A stretch of 48,375 nucleotides of DNA from Clostridiales bacterium (GTDB lineage: Bacteria; Bacillota; Clostridia; Saccharofermentanales; Saccharofermentanaceae): the NCBI GenBank assembly GCA_017940895.1, contig JAGAXM010000031.1, positions 1 through 48,375 on the forward strand, given 5' to 3'. The number at the start of each line of letters is the position of its first letter. Position 1 is the stretch's first letter. This document shows positions 14,765 to 23,992 of this stretch, in pieces. The notes under the pieces were generated by a model that saw only the letters and a program-made list of their open reading frames with translations, made no database searches and was not told the DNA's origin. A program made the position numbers and the translations under genes.

Positions 14765-16216
14765 TCAGACTTTCAACTCTACTTCTTCGACCTGAAGATC
14801 GTCCTTGTGAGCATCAAGCAAAGGCTTGATTACCTCGCTGATAAATGCCTCTACCTGCTGGGGGCAGCGGCCGATATAAAGCGTAGGATCAGCTATCTTC
14901 ATAAGCTCATCCTTTGTAAGACCGAACATGGGTTCAGCCGCGATCCTGTCGAGAAGATCATTGGGCTTACCTTCCTGCTTAACAACAGCGCCGGCTTCCA
15001 TGGAAAGCTGTCTGATCCTCTCGTGAAGATCCTGTCTGTTGCCGCCCTTCTTTGTAGCCTCCATCATGATATTCTCAGTCATCATGAAAGGAAGCTCATC
15101 CATAATATGCTTCTCGATCATCTTGGGATAAACTACAAGACCGGAAACGATATTTGTATAGATTCCGAGGATAGCATCAACTGCGAGGAAAGCCTCGGGA
15201 ACAGAGATTCTCTTATTGGCAGAATCATCAAGTGTTCTCTCGAACCACTGCTCGGAAGCAGTCATTGCAGGATTAAGAACATCTGCAATAACGTATCTGG
15301 ACAAAGAAGCGATTCTCTCGGATCTCATCGGATTTCTCTTATAAGCCATAGCGGAAGATCCGATCTGGTTCTTCTCGAAAGGCTCCTCGATCTCCTTAAG
15401 GTGCTGAAGAAGTCTGATATCGTTGGAGAACTTGTGAGCGCTCTGAGCTACTGCACAGAGTGCGGAAAGAACAGTAAAGTCGATCTTTCTTGAATATGTC
15501 TGGCCGGATACCCAGTAAGAAGACTCGAATCCCATCTTCTGGCAGATCTTCTTATCAAGCTCAACGCACTTGCTGTTATCGCCTTCAAAGAGCTCCATGA
15601 ACGAAGCCTGTGTACCGGTAGTACCCTTGCAGCCGAGAAGCTTCAAGGAAGCAATGGCATTCTCTACTGTCTCAAGATCAAGAACGAGATCCTGAAGCCA
15701 CAAAGATGCTCTCTTGCCTACAGTTACGAGCTGGGCAGGCTGGAAATGCGTAAAGCCGAGAGTAGGCATAGCCTTATACTCATCAGCAAAATCAGCAACC
15801 TTGGAGATAAGAACTACAAGTCTCTTCTTAACGAGCTCAAGAGCCTCTCTCATGATGATGATATCAGTGTTATCACCTACGTAGCAGGACGTGGCACCGA
15901 GATGGATGATACCGTCAGCGCCGGAATCCTTAACCTGCTTACCGTATGAGTGAACATGAGCCATGACGTCATGGCGGCGGATCTTCTCCTCTGCGGCAGC
16001 ATCCTCATAATCGATCTCATCCTTGTGAGCCTTAAGGGCTGCGATCTGCTCATCAGTTATGTTAAGACCCAACTCCTTCTCTGCTTCGGCAAGAGCGATC
16101 CAAAGAAGTCTCCAAGTCTTGAATTTCTTATCGGGCGAGAAGATGTACTGCATCTCCTTGCTTGCATAGCGCGAATTTAAAGGGCTCTCGTAAGAGGGCT
16201 TTGAAGTAAAAGACAT
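14765..16216 (-). CDS. purB: Adenylosuccinate lyase
   Basis: 483 aa, full length. Catalyses two fumarate-releasing steps of purine synthesis: SAICAR to AICAR and adenylosuccinate to AMP. The fumarase-superfamily signature GSSAMAYKRNPMRSER is present (about residues 285-300), together with the HLGATSCYVGDN and TLGFTHFQPAQ active-site loops. It starts 20 bases after the aminotransferase stop, so it is probably in that operon. Nothing odd. Confidence 0.96.
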   Translation of the reverse strand: MSFTSKPSYESPLNSRYASKEMQYIFSPDKKFKTWRLLWIALAEAEKELGLNITDEQIAALKAHKDEIDYEDAAAEEKIRRHDVMAHVHSYGKQVKDSGADGIIHLGATSCYVGDNTDIIIMREALELVKKRLVVLISKVADFADEYKAMPTLGFTHFQPAQLVTVGKRASLWLQDLVLDLETVENAIASLKLLGCKGTTGTQASFMELFEGDNSKCVELDKKICQKMGFESSYWVSGQTYSRKIDFTVLSALCAVAQSAHKFSNDIRLLQHLKEIEEPFEKNQIGSSAMAYKRNPMRSERIASLSRYVIADVLNPAMTASEQWFERTLDDSANKRISVPEAFLAVDAILGIYTNIVSGLVVYPKMIEKHIMDELPFMMTENIMMEATKKGGNRQDLHERIRQLSMEAGAVVKQEGKPNDLLDRIAAEPMFGLTKDELMKIADPTLYIGRCPQQVEAFISEVIKPLLDAHKDDLQVEEVELKV

Positions 16217-16236
16217 ACCGGCCTCCGAATTAACTA

Positions 16237-17526
16237 TTAAACTGAAAGTAACTTCTCTACAGCTGACAGTTTAACACAAACAGCGAATACTTCGACAGCC
16301 TTGTTTATATCTTCAAGAGAAGGGAAACTCGGTGCAACTCTGATATTGGAATCATCAGGATCGTTGCCGTAAGGATATGTAGCACCTGCAGGTGTGAAAG
16401 CTACTCCGAGCTCATTACACTTTGCGATTACAGCCTTAGCTGTACCGGGCAGAGTGTAAACGGAGATGAAGTAACCGCCCAAAGGCTTATGCCATGAAGC
16501 TGCATCCGTACCTGTGAGTTCCTTCTCGAGGATATCGAGTGTGAGCTCGAACTTGGGACGGAGGATCTCAGCGTGCTTAGCCATGTGAGCCTTCAGAGCA
16601 TCGAGATTAGGAATAAATCTTACGTGTGCGAGCTGGTTAACCTTATTGGAACCGATTGTCTGTACGCCGATGATCTTAACAGCATACTTGTAGTTCTCTT
16701 CGTTAGCTGCAAGACAGGAAATTCCTGCACTTGCGAAAGTAACCTTGGAAGAAGAAGCGAACTCATATACACGTGAAGGGTTGCCTGCATCCTCGCAAAG
16801 ACCGAGGATATCGGGGATTCTTCCCTGCTTGCTCTCCTCGCTATAGAGGTGATGTACGCAGTAAGCGTTATCCCAGAAAAGTCTGAAATCGGGAGCAGCC
16901 GTCTTCATGGAAGCAAGTCTCTTGCAGACTTCCTCGGAATATACATATCCGTCAGGATTTGTGTAGCAAGGTACGTTCCACATACCGAGGACCGTAGGAT
17001 CCTTAACAAGCTTCTCGACGATGTCCATATCGGGACCGTCTTCCTTAAGAGGTACGGGAATGAGCTCGAAGCCGCAAGTCTCTGTTACCTTGAAGTGTCT
17101 GTCGTAACCGGGAACAGGGCAAAGCCACTTTCTTCCCTCTACTTGAGACCAGGGCTTCGGGGAATCATGCTCACCGAAAACCATAGCTCTCATGATCGTA
17201 TCGAACATGAGGTTAAGAGAAGAACCGTTACCGATAAAGATGTTATCTGCATTTCTGGCACCGATGACCTCAGCGAAAAGCTTCTTTACCTCAGGAAGGC
17301 CCGTAGCTACGCCGTAGTTTCTCGTATCGGAACCATCCTCGGCCTTGAAGCCTTCCTTGGAAAGATCTGTATACATATCATCAGACATAGAAAGCTGATT
17401 GGGAGCCGGCTTACCGCGTGTCATGTTAAGAGAAAGGTTCATTGCCTTAAACTCTTCTACGCGCTTCTCAAGCTGCGCCTTCTGCTCCAGGAGCTCTTCC
17501 TTGCTCATTTCCTTAAAAGACTTCAT
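16237..17526 (-). CDS. PLP-dependent aminotransferase class I/II (aspartate aminotransferase-type, MocR-like branch)
   Basis: 429 aa from the ATG at 17526 (MKSFKEMSKEELL), chosen because GGAGGT lies 5 bases upstream; the longer open frame begins inside the promoter. The pattern LNMTRGKPAPNQL at the N-terminus and FASSSKVTFASAGISC (PLP-binding Lys) fit the fold-type I family annotated as aspartate or aromatic aminotransferase in Clostridia. It transfers amino groups between an amino acid and a 2-oxo acid. Substrate cannot be fixed from sequence. Its own promoter is at 17602, and it is followed by purB, so its nitrogen supply may be tied to purine synthesis. Confidence 0.88.
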   Translation of the reverse strand: MKSFKEMSKEELLEQKAQLEKRVEEFKAMNLSLNMTRGKPAPNQLSMSDDMYTDLSKEGFKAEDGSDTRNYGVATGLPEVKKLFAEVIGARNADNIFIGNGSSLNLMFDTIMRAMVFGEHDSPKPWSQVEGRKWLCPVPGYDRHFKVTETCGFELIPVPLKEDGPDMDIVEKLVKDPTVLGMWNVPCYTNPDGYVYSEEVCKRLASMKTAAPDFRLFWDNAYCVHHLYSEESKQGRIPDILGLCEDAGNPSRVYEFASSSKVTFASAGISCLAANEENYKYAVKIIGVQTIGSNKVNQLAHVRFIPNLDALKAHMAKHAEILRPKFELTLDILEKELTGTDAASWHKPLGGYFISVYTLPGTAKAVIAKCNELGVAFTPAGATYPYGNDPDDSNIRVAPSFPSLEDINKAVEVFAVCVKLSAVEKLLSV

Positions 17527-17601
17527 TTTGACCTCCGTTTTGAATTTCACAAACCTATCAGTTGCATATTGATATATGCTTTTCTTAAAAACGCCTTGCA
17601 C

Positions 17602-17630
17602 ATTATATCTATCCTGCAAGTTAAAAACAA
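17602..17630 (-). promoter_or_regulatory. Sigma-A promoter of the aminotransferase-purB unit
   Basis: Minus strand: TTGTTT (17630-17625), 17 bp, TATAAT (17607-17602), about 75 bp before the ATG at 17526. The leader is short and I see no purine-riboswitch features. Confidence 0.7.
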
Positions 17631-17650
17631 CGATTATTCATAATTAATAC

Positions 17651-18010
17651 TCAAAACGGAATAATTTCTACATTTTGTATCATTCCGTCCCTTCTGTGAG
17701 TCACGCAACCCGCCAAAAAGTGAACATTCATATCAAATAATTTATACTTGCTTATAAGAACCTTAGTCGTATTGAGCATACGCATACGCTTTTTCGGCGT
17801 GATAGAACGCAAAGGATCGGCATACACCGTCCCCTCCAAACGCGACTTCACTTCCACAACGTACAGTTCGTTTCCCTTCATCATGACCACATCGAGTTCA
17901 CCCATGTTATGCACGGTAAAGTTACGCACGAGGAACCTGTATCCCCGTGATGCCATTTCCCTTATAACCGCAGCTTCGGCTTCATTGCCGATCACTTTCG
18001 TTTGTCTCAA
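17651..18010 (-). CDS. yraN: UPF0102 family protein YraN
   Basis: 119 aa, with a TTG start supported by GGAGG 9 bases upstream. The family core is clear: GNEAEAAV near residue 8, GYRFLVRNF, and the endonuclease-like GELDVVMM ... LYVVEVKSR motif (Asp and Glu-x-Lys of a restriction-endonuclease-like fold). Predicted nuclease-fold protein of unknown substrate, widespread in bacteria, often near rnhB and rpe-type housekeeping genes. It starts divergently from birA with 32 bases between the two start codons. Confidence 0.9.
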   Translation of the reverse strand: MRQTKVIGNEAEAAVIREMASRGYRFLVRNFTVHNMGELDVVMMKGNELYVVEVKSRLEGTVYADPLRSITPKKRMRMLNTTKVLISKYKLFDMNVHFLAGCVTHRRDGMIQNVEIIPF

Positions 18011-18042
18011 ATTACCAATCCTCCTGTGTTAGAATTATTTAC

Positions 18043-18786
18043 ATGTCTAATATCATTGCCCTCGCACAGACCGACTCCACCAATAACGTTCTGAAAAGAA
18101 TGGCGCTTGACGGTGCTTTGCCGGGAACTGTAGTTACCGCAGACTGCCAGACGGCCGGTAAAGGAAGGCTGGGCAGATCATTCGTTTCCCCGGCGGGTAA
18201 AGGCATATATCTTTCATATCTCATGCGTCCCGATACCGACACGGAACTTATAAGCACGATCACTTGCTGGGCTGCAGTTGCGGTCTGTAATGCGATAGAA
18301 TCCGTCTGCGATATCGCCCCGTCAATAAAGTGGGTAAACGATATTCAGATAAACGGTATGAAGGTATGCGGCATATTGACGGAAATGGCAAATGATGCCG
18401 TTATCATAGGCATCGGCATCAACGTCAATGACTCTCCCGAAGATCTCCCGGAAGAGATCCGGAGCACGGCATCCTCTATACGCAACGAGATAAATGCTCC
18501 GGAAGAGATCTCACGCGAAGACTTAACTAACGCACTTATAAAGGAACTCGATAAGATACGCTTGTGCTTCCCCTCTTCTCATAATGAATATCTTGAAGCA
18601 TACAGAAAGCTCTGCTCTACCGTCGGTCTTGATGTCAGCGCCGTATCTGCACATAACCACACTTCAGAGATACCGAGGCTCGGAAAAGCGATTGCCGTAA
18701 ACGATGATTTCTCTTTGAAAGTGCTTTTCGAAGACGGGCACGAAGAAGATCTTAAGAGCGGAGAAGTATCCGTCAGACGCAGATAA
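18043..18786 (+). CDS. birA: Biotin-[acetyl-CoA-carboxylase] ligase
   Basis: 247 aa. Catalytic domain only, without the N-terminal winged helix of the E. coli type, so an enzyme rather than a repressor. It carries the ATP/biotin loop GKGRLGRSF (39-47), KWVND (96-100) and the lysine of NGMKVCGIL (107). It forms biotinyl-5'-AMP and attaches biotin to a carrier lysine such as AccB. No Shine-Dalgarno is visible before the ATG; a TAGAAT box ends 7 bases upstream, compatible with a leaderless transcript. It overlaps the convergent comEA by 14 bp. Confidence 0.93.
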   Translation: MSNIIALAQTDSTNNVLKRMALDGALPGTVVTADCQTAGKGRLGRSFVSPAGKGIYLSYLMRPDTDTELISTITCWAAVAVCNAIESVCDIAPSIKWVNDIQINGMKVCGILTEMANDAVIIGIGINVNDSPEDLPEEIRSTASSIRNEINAPEEISREDLTNALIKELDKIRLCFPSSHNEYLEAYRKLCSTVGLDVSAVSAHNHTSEIPRLGKAIAVNDDFSLKVLFEDGHEEDLKSGEVSVRRR

Positions 18787-19429
18787 GATCCCTTATACTG
18801 TTAAACTTCGCTTCTCCTATCCCCTGCACATTCATAATGTCTTCTATCCTCTCGAAAGGATTCTGTTCCCTGTATTCGATGATCGCATCTGCAGTCACTT
18901 CACCTATACCCGGAAGCGTCATTATCTGCTCCCGTGAAGCCGTATTGATATTCACAAGATCCGTACTGCCGGTGCTGCCGCCGTCAATCCCCGAACCCCA
19001 TATAAGCTGATCCTCATCTCTTATGATCTCACTGTCATCATCCTCTTCATTTACCGAAGGAATATAGACGGAGAGGTTCGAATCAATGATGCAGACAAGA
19101 TCGATCCGGTTTACCGATGCTTCAGAAGTAAACCCGCCTGCCATTATCACCGCATCATTGATGATCGATCCCGCTTCCAGCTCATATACCCCCGGCGAGT
19201 TGACTTCGCCGCAAATATAAACACTCACCGTATCCCGGTGAGTGTCTTCGGTCTGTATAATCTCATAAACTGTCTCGGTCTCATCAGCCTTTATGACCTC
19301 GGGCTCCGCATTCCCGTCAAAAGTCCCGTTCAGGAAAAGCTTATAGAACAGACTTATCAGGGTGATCAGGACGAATGCCGCGGCATAGACAAGACCTTTA
19401 CTGATCTTCAGATTGTTAAATGTTTTCAT
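18773..19429 (-). CDS. comEA: ComEA-like DNA-binding competence protein
   Basis: 218 aa. N-terminal membrane anchor (about 12-32), acidic linker, SLBB domain (about 67-125: VSVYICGEVNSPGVYEL), linker, then two helix-hairpin-helix motifs at the C-terminus (about 160-218: LVNINTASREQIMTLPGIG and VQGIGEAKFNSIRDLI). ComEA binds incoming double-stranded DNA at the membrane during uptake. comEB/comEC are not next to it here, so competence in this organism is not shown. Convergent with birA, 42 bases after rsfS. Confidence 0.9.
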   Translation of the reverse strand: MKTFNNLKISKGLVYAAAFVLITLISLFYKLFLNGTFDGNAEPEVIKADETETVYEIIQTEDTHRDTVSVYICGEVNSPGVYELEAGSIINDAVIMAGGFTSEASVNRIDLVCIIDSNLSVYIPSVNEEDDDSEIIRDEDQLIWGSGIDGGSTGSTDLVNINTASREQIMTLPGIGEVTADAIIEYREQNPFERIEDIMNVQGIGEAKFNSIRDLICV

Positions 19430-19471
19430 ATCGGTCTATTCCTTTACAGAACGACCGCTTACAGTCAGGGT

Positions 19472-19798
19472 TTACTTCTTGATCCAGAGGCTTTCAAGAT
19501 CGTATGAAGCTCTTACCTCAGGGTGCATTACATGAACCACAACATCCTTAAAGTCGATGAGTATCCACTTATCTCCCGATCTTCCCTCGACGTGATCAGC
19601 CAAGATCTGATCTTCGTTCTTGAGGATATACTCTACTTCATCAGCAAGAGCCTTTATCTGTGTAGTCGAATTACCTGTACAGATAATAAAGAAGTCTGCA
19701 AGAGTGGTCTTCTCGGCAACATCGATAACCTCGATATCCGAACCTTTCTTGGTCTCAAGTATGCTTACGATCTTGCCCGCTAATTCTTCTGATGTCAT
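19472..19798 (-). CDS. rsfS: Ribosome silencing factor RsfS
   Basis: 108 aa, the usual length. Contains the family blocks DFFIICTGNSTTQIKALADEV and EGRSGDKWILIDFKDVVVHV. Binds ribosomal protein uL14 and blocks subunit joining when nutrients are short. AAGGAG lies 6 bases before the ATG. A TGTTATACT box 30-39 bases upstream could be an extended -10 promoter. Placement after nadD-yqeK is the standard Firmicutes order. Confidence 0.95.
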   Translation of the reverse strand: MTSEELAGKIVSILETKKGSDIEVIDVAEKTTLADFFIICTGNSTTQIKALADEVEYILKNEDQILADHVEGRSGDKWILIDFKDVVVHVMHPEVRASYDLESLWIKK

Positions 19799-19854
19799 GT
19801 TTTGCTCCTTGTCTACAATATATTAAAAGTATAACACAGCACGAACCCGGCAAA

Positions 19855-21087
19855 TCATATTCCGAGTTCATTCATTAAGTCGACTGTAAGCAGATGTATC
19901 TGCTGTCCTCTCGAATCAAACTTCTTTTTTACCGACTTAACACAAAGCTTTAACGCCGCATCTATATCTGTCAGTGCGAGTTCTCTCTCTTTGCTTAAGT
20001 CGGCATATGTTCTTGACGGTTCGAGCTTATCCGCAAGATAAACAATCTTATCCAGAAGCGTCATATTGCCTCTTCCCGTCGTATGGTAAGTTATGGCATC
20101 CAGGATACCCGGATCCGTTACATCGAATTCTCTTTGAGCCATAACGGCTCCCGCAGGCGAATGAACGATCTTCTTCTCAGTAAAAGTATCCCCGGCACGT
20201 TCATAAGCCATCTCCATCTGCTGATGCTCATCAAGCTCCTTGGCACAGTCATGAAGTTCTCCCGCGATCAGAGCGCGGTCGCACAGATTCTTATCATAGA
20301 TACCTGCGTATCTGACGCTTAATATGCCTACATTAAGCGTATGAAGGAGTCTCTTCTCGCCTAAGAATCTGTACAGCTTGATCGCATCTTCGTTAAACTT
20401 CTCGACCGTCTCATCCGATACAAGATCAAGCGGGTTACTAACCGGATACAGATCATGAGTCTTAATAAACTCGCGAACTGTCTTGGGAGCATCGGAGAAA
20501 TCATTTTTAGATCTCATATCACTCGAAGCAACTTCGATCCCGTCTATCTCAAAGACTTCTATATCAGGTACAAATCCGAATATATTCTCGAGTCTTTCCG
20601 TCTGTTCATCAATATCTACTCCGTCTCCGGGTCTGGATGCGATAAGAAGGCCTGCGATCTTAACGATCTCATCGGCTTTATGCCACTTCTCGAATGTCGG
20701 AAGTATATCCGAGCCCGATATCCAGAAGAACGAGTGATTCTCATCGGCTTGAGATTCTTTAACCCCGTTAGCCTTAAGGAAAGTCCTGATATACGACACC
20801 TTGGATATCTCTTTGATCGTTGTTAACGTAAAGCTGGTGCCTGCGTATGTAAGCTCAATATCGCTTACGAATACGTTACGGCCTTTAAAGTCTTCTTCCA
20901 CGGCATTTTTCGCCATGAAAAAACGGTAAGGAGCCGCGCTCACCGTGCGCCCCGACTTAAAGGGATTTCTCCCCGACGGGATCACGATGACCGCATCAAC
21001 AATACCGCTTTTTAATGCACCGTCAATGAGCGTCTCATGTCCTTTATGAAAAGGATCGAACGAGCCTCCGAGCAGACCGATATTCAT
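19855..21087 (-). CDS. nadD: Fusion: nicotinate-nucleotide adenylyltransferase (NadD) + YqeK HD hydrolase
   Basis: 410 aa. Residues 1-205 are NadD: GGSFDPFHKGHE ATP-binding motif, ISGSDILPTF, and SSDMRSK near the end. It makes NaAD from NaMN in NAD synthesis. Residues about 230-405 are a YqeK-type HD domain (HTLNVGILSVRYA; GELHDCAKELD; HSPAGAVMAQ), a family that hydrolyses Ap4A symmetrically. In many Firmicutes the two are separate adjacent genes; here they form one frame with rsfS next, so identity is firm. The start lies 3 bases after the purD stop with a weak ribosome site, suggesting coupling. Confidence 0.93.
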   Translation of the reverse strand: MNIGLLGGSFDPFHKGHETLIDGALKSGIVDAVIVIPSGRNPFKSGRTVSAAPYRFFMAKNAVEEDFKGRNVFVSDIELTYAGTSFTLTTIKEISKVSYIRTFLKANGVKESQADENHSFFWISGSDILPTFEKWHKADEIVKIAGLLIASRPGDGVDIDEQTERLENIFGFVPDIEVFEIDGIEVASSDMRSKNDFSDAPKTVREFIKTHDLYPVSNPLDLVSDETVEKFNEDAIKLYRFLGEKRLLHTLNVGILSVRYAGIYDKNLCDRALIAGELHDCAKELDEHQQMEMAYERAGDTFTEKKIVHSPAGAVMAQREFDVTDPGILDAITYHTTGRGNMTLLDKIVYLADKLEPSRTYADLSKERELALTDIDAALKLCVKSVKKKFDSRGQQIHLLTVDLMNELGI

Positions 21088-21090
21088 TTA

Positions 21091-22344
21091 TCAGCCGAGT
21101 GTCCTTCCGATATCGTGACGGAAATGAGCATCCTGGAAGGATATCTTGGCAACGCCCTCATAAGCGCCGTCGATAGCCTCATCAAGAGTATCACCCTCAT
21201 CATATACGCACAGTACACGTCCGCCGTTAGTAACGATCTTACCGTCCTTCAGGGCAGTACCTGCCTGGAAAACGAGCTTGCCGCATGTATCGATACCTGT
21301 GATCTCGTAGCCCTTTTTATAGCTCTCGGGATAACCGCCGGAAGCCATTACAACAACGCAGGAGCACTTATTCTTCCACTTGATATCGATCTCATTGAGC
21401 TTACCGTCGATAACCGCATCAACTATATCGAGAAGACTTGTCTCGAGCAAAGGCAGGATAGCCTGAACCTCAGGATCACCGAAACGACAGTTGTACTCAA
21501 CAACCTTAGGACCCTGAGCCGTAAGCATAAGTCCGAAGTAGATTACGCCCTTGAAAGGTCTTCCTTCAGCCTTCAAAGCCTCAACAGTAGGAGTGATGAT
21601 CTCCTTCTGGATTCTGGCCTTAAGCTCATCGGTCATATCGGCACCGGGTGTGACAGCGCCCATACCGCCTGTATTAAGGCCTTCGTCATGGTCATTTACT
21701 CTCTTATGGTCTCTTGAAGAGATCATGGGAACTGCGACGTTACCGTCGGAGAAAGCAAGGATCGTAAGCTCGGGGCCTACCATGCACTCTTCGATAACTA
21801 CAGTAGAACCTGCAGAACCGAACTTCTGGTCACCCATCATATCGGATACGGCCTTCTTAGCCTCATCCAGAGTCTGTGCGATGATAACACCCTTACCGAG
21901 TGCAAGTCCGTCGCACTTGATAACGATAGGCATAGGCTGTGTCTCGAGATAAGCCAAAGCCTTCTGCTCATCATCGAAGATCTCATATGCCGCAGTAGGA
22001 ACGTTGTACTTCTTCATGAGGCTCTTGGAGAAAGCCTTGGAAGACTCAATGATAGCTGCATTAGCTTTAGGGCCGAAAGCTCTGATGCCCTCTTCTTCAA
22101 GTCTGTCTGCAAGTCCGAGTGCAAGCGGATCCTCGGGAGCGATAAACACCAGGTCGAACTGACCTTCCTTGGCATAAGATACGAGCTTCTCGATCTCATT
22201 AGCCTTGATATCAACACAAGTTGCGATAGAAGCGATTCCGCCGTTACCGGGAGCACAGAAAAGTTCCGTTACTCTGGGGTCCTGCTTTAACTTCCAGCAG
22301 ATTACATGCTCTCTTCCGCCGCTTCCAACTACTAATACTTTCAT
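21091..22344 (-). CDS. purD: Phosphoribosylamine--glycine ligase
   Basis: 417 aa, full length. ATP-grasp enzyme joining phosphoribosylamine and glycine to GAR in purine synthesis. N-terminal KVLVVGSGGREHVICWKL, ATP-grasp loop VIKCDGLALGKGVII and the signature RFGDPEVQAILPLL are all present. GGAGG lies 8 bases before the ATG. A TGGTACAAT extended -10 box lies at 22390-22382. Other pur genes are not adjacent except purB about 5 kb away. Confidence 0.96.
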   Translation of the reverse strand: MKVLVVGSGGREHVICWKLKQDPRVTELFCAPGNGGIASIATCVDIKANEIEKLVSYAKEGQFDLVFIAPEDPLALGLADRLEEEGIRAFGPKANAAIIESSKAFSKSLMKKYNVPTAAYEIFDDEQKALAYLETQPMPIVIKCDGLALGKGVIIAQTLDEAKKAVSDMMGDQKFGSAGSTVVIEECMVGPELTILAFSDGNVAVPMISSRDHKRVNDHDEGLNTGGMGAVTPGADMTDELKARIQKEIITPTVEALKAEGRPFKGVIYFGLMLTAQGPKVVEYNCRFGDPEVQAILPLLETSLLDIVDAVIDGKLNEIDIKWKNKCSCVVVMASGGYPESYKKGYEITGIDTCGKLVFQAGTALKDGKIVTNGGRVLCVYDEGDTLDEAIDGAYEGVAKISFQDAHFRHDIGRTLG

Positions 22345-22401
22345 ATTACGTGCCTCCGTGAGGTATTTATTTCCAGAAGGTATTGTACCACACCGACAGG
22401 G

Positions 22402-23256
22402 TCAGACGGGCTCTCTTCCTTCTTTAAACAGTGTCATCATCTCATTGGTCAGACTGAAGTCATCGGGCTGAAGCACCACATTCTCTCTTCTGACCCATTC
22501 TGCTACTGATAGTTCGCCTTCATCCCTTGTGATCTGATCAGAACCGTCAAGCTCACAATAGAATCCGGCAAGTATATCATCAACTACGCCCCAGGGCTGA
22601 GACTTATAGTACCTGATGTTCTTTACTTTAAGACCGGTCTCTTCTGAGGCTTCGCGGGCTACGGTCTGCTCGAAGGTCTCTCCTATCTCGGTAAATCCCG
22701 CTATCAGCGCATAATATGGAACGTCACTTCTGCCGTTGTACTTTGTAAGAAGGATCTCATCCTCATCGCGCGAAGCGCCCCTCTTGATAAGCCCCACGAT
22801 TACGGCGGGTACTACTCTCGGGTAGATCGTATTGCCGCACTTCTCGCATACGATGGCGCGTTCGATCCTGCTTCTTCCCGTAAGTTCACCGCATCTTCCG
22901 CAGTATCTGTTATTCACATACCATGAATTAAGCTGCTTTGCAGTAAACGCCTCGAAAACGCTCTTCTTCGGCACATCCATCTTCCTGAACTCGCGGACAC
23001 GCTTATATTCGGTACCTTCCGGCAGCACTACGGTCTCATCTTCGGCAAGGAAGAAATTATCCTCATCCATAGAGAACAGATACGTAAGGGTATCAGGAGA
23101 AGTCTTGAATTCCGATAATCTCGGAAAAGGCTTTCCTTGAGACTTAATGAGGATCATTCCGTCTTTATTAAAGTGAATAACCATGCTTGATGCATCGGCT
23201 TCGAGTCCGGGGATAAATGTGTTCTTAAGTTTGTGCGGGTAAATATCCTGTATCAT
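22402..23256 (-). CDS. nudC: NudC-like NAD(H) pyrophosphatase / RNA decapping Nudix hydrolase
   Basis: 284 aa. Zinc ribbon CGRCGE ... CEKCGN (about residues 120-142), then a Nudix box GFTEIGETFEQTVAREASEE (about 186-205) and the family-defining SQPW tetrad right after it (SQPWGVVDD rather than the usual SQPWPFP). NudC enzymes cleave NADH to NMNH and AMP and remove NAD caps from RNA. The partial change of the SQPWPFP signature leaves some doubt over exact substrate. It follows the sortase gene by 16 bases. Confidence 0.88.
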   Translation of the reverse strand: MIQDIYPHKLKNTFIPGLEADASSMVIHFNKDGMILIKSQGKPFPRLSEFKTSPDTLTYLFSMDEDNFFLAEDETVVLPEGTEYKRVREFRKMDVPKKSVFEAFTAKQLNSWYVNNRYCGRCGELTGRSRIERAIVCEKCGNTIYPRVVPAVIVGLIKRGASRDEDEILLTKYNGRSDVPYYALIAGFTEIGETFEQTVAREASEETGLKVKNIRYYKSQPWGVVDDILAGFYCELDGSDQITRDEGELSVAEWVRRENVVLQPDDFSLTNEMMTLFKEGREPV

Positions 23257-23272
23257 ACGAGAAATTATACCT

Positions 23273-23992
23273 TTACGATGTCCTCACGGCAACAATGATG
23301 CGCCTTCCGTCAGCGTGGCTGTATTCACACGTTATAAGCAGCAGATATTGAGTCCCCGGCGGATAAAATATATCATCCGTCACGTTTGAAAGACGGTGTA
23401 TCTGACTTTGAAATTCCGATTCACTTTCTTCGTCCGGAAAATTCTGCCATCCGAAGAATGAATAATCGTCCGAATCAACAGAGACGTCAAGCACGGCGAT
23501 AACCTTATACGACCTTTTGCCCCCTGCCGTATCGAGAACAATACCCCCGTATTCATTAAAGAATTCTTCATCCTCGAATTTGATAAGATCTGCGAACATC
23601 GTACCGTTACTGTTGTTATGGGCAAACACTTCAACGATATCATCGTCAATACCGGCAGAGTGCCTTATAAAAGGACACCCTGCCGGATCATAATCACCCT
23701 CAAAATCGTGCGTCAGATAGTAATACTCCCCGTCCGAATCATCAGGATCTCTCATTATCGGGTACTCAATCGAAGTTCCTTCAACCGTCAAGAACCCCAC
23801 GTATTCATCGTATCCGGGCAATCCCGGTTCTGATGGCACATTGTGAGACTGCCGGTATTCACGGATCCATGAGCTGTACCTTATCCTTGAAGCAATCCCT
23901 TCAGGTCCGCCTGTCCGGTCTAAAACAAAGAAAAACACCGCTATTCCGAACAATACTATTTCGACCGCCGCCATAAGTCTTAACTTACCCAT
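23273..23992 (-). CDS. Class B sortase
   Basis: About 239 aa from the ATG at 23992, which overlaps the stop of the adhesin gene (ATGGGTAA); a GTG three codons upstream is an alternative. N-terminal membrane anchor, then a beta-barrel with catalytic His in FAHNNSNGTMFADL (about 125), Cys in LLITCEYS (about 222) and Arg in DGRRIIVAVR. The GTMFADL ... FFNEYGGIVLDT stretch is typical of class B. It cleaves a sorting motif and joins surface proteins to peptidoglycan or to each other. The cognate substrate is almost certainly the VPRTG protein encoded immediately upstream. Confidence 0.92.
   Translation of the reverse strand: MGKLRLMAAVEIVLFGIAVFFFVLDRTGGPEGIASRIRYSSWIREYRQSHNVPSEPGLPGYDEYVGFLTVEGTSIEYPIMRDPDDSDGEYYYLTHDFEGDYDPAGCPFIRHSAGIDDDIVEVFAHNNSNGTMFADLIKFEDEEFFNEYGGIVLDTAGGKRSYKVIAVLDVSVDSDDYSFFGWQNFPDEESESEFQSQIHRLSNVTDDIFYPPGTQYLLLITCEYSHADGRRIIVAVRTS

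Noticed and set aside
14750..15493. 247-codon plus-strand open frame opposite purB
   Set aside because: It is the antisense shadow of the purB reading frame; no ribosome site and no family resemblance. The same applies to long antisense frames at 16849-17643, 21037-21717, 31534-32163, 32610-33212 and 40512-41087.
17527..17619. N-terminal extension of the aminotransferase
   Set aside because: The extension covers the -10 box of its own promoter and lacks a ribosome site; the internal ATG at 17526 has GGAGGT.
22345..22401. Possible purine riboswitch before purD
   Set aside because: The leader is under 40 bases, too short for the aptamer; only an extended -10 box is seen.
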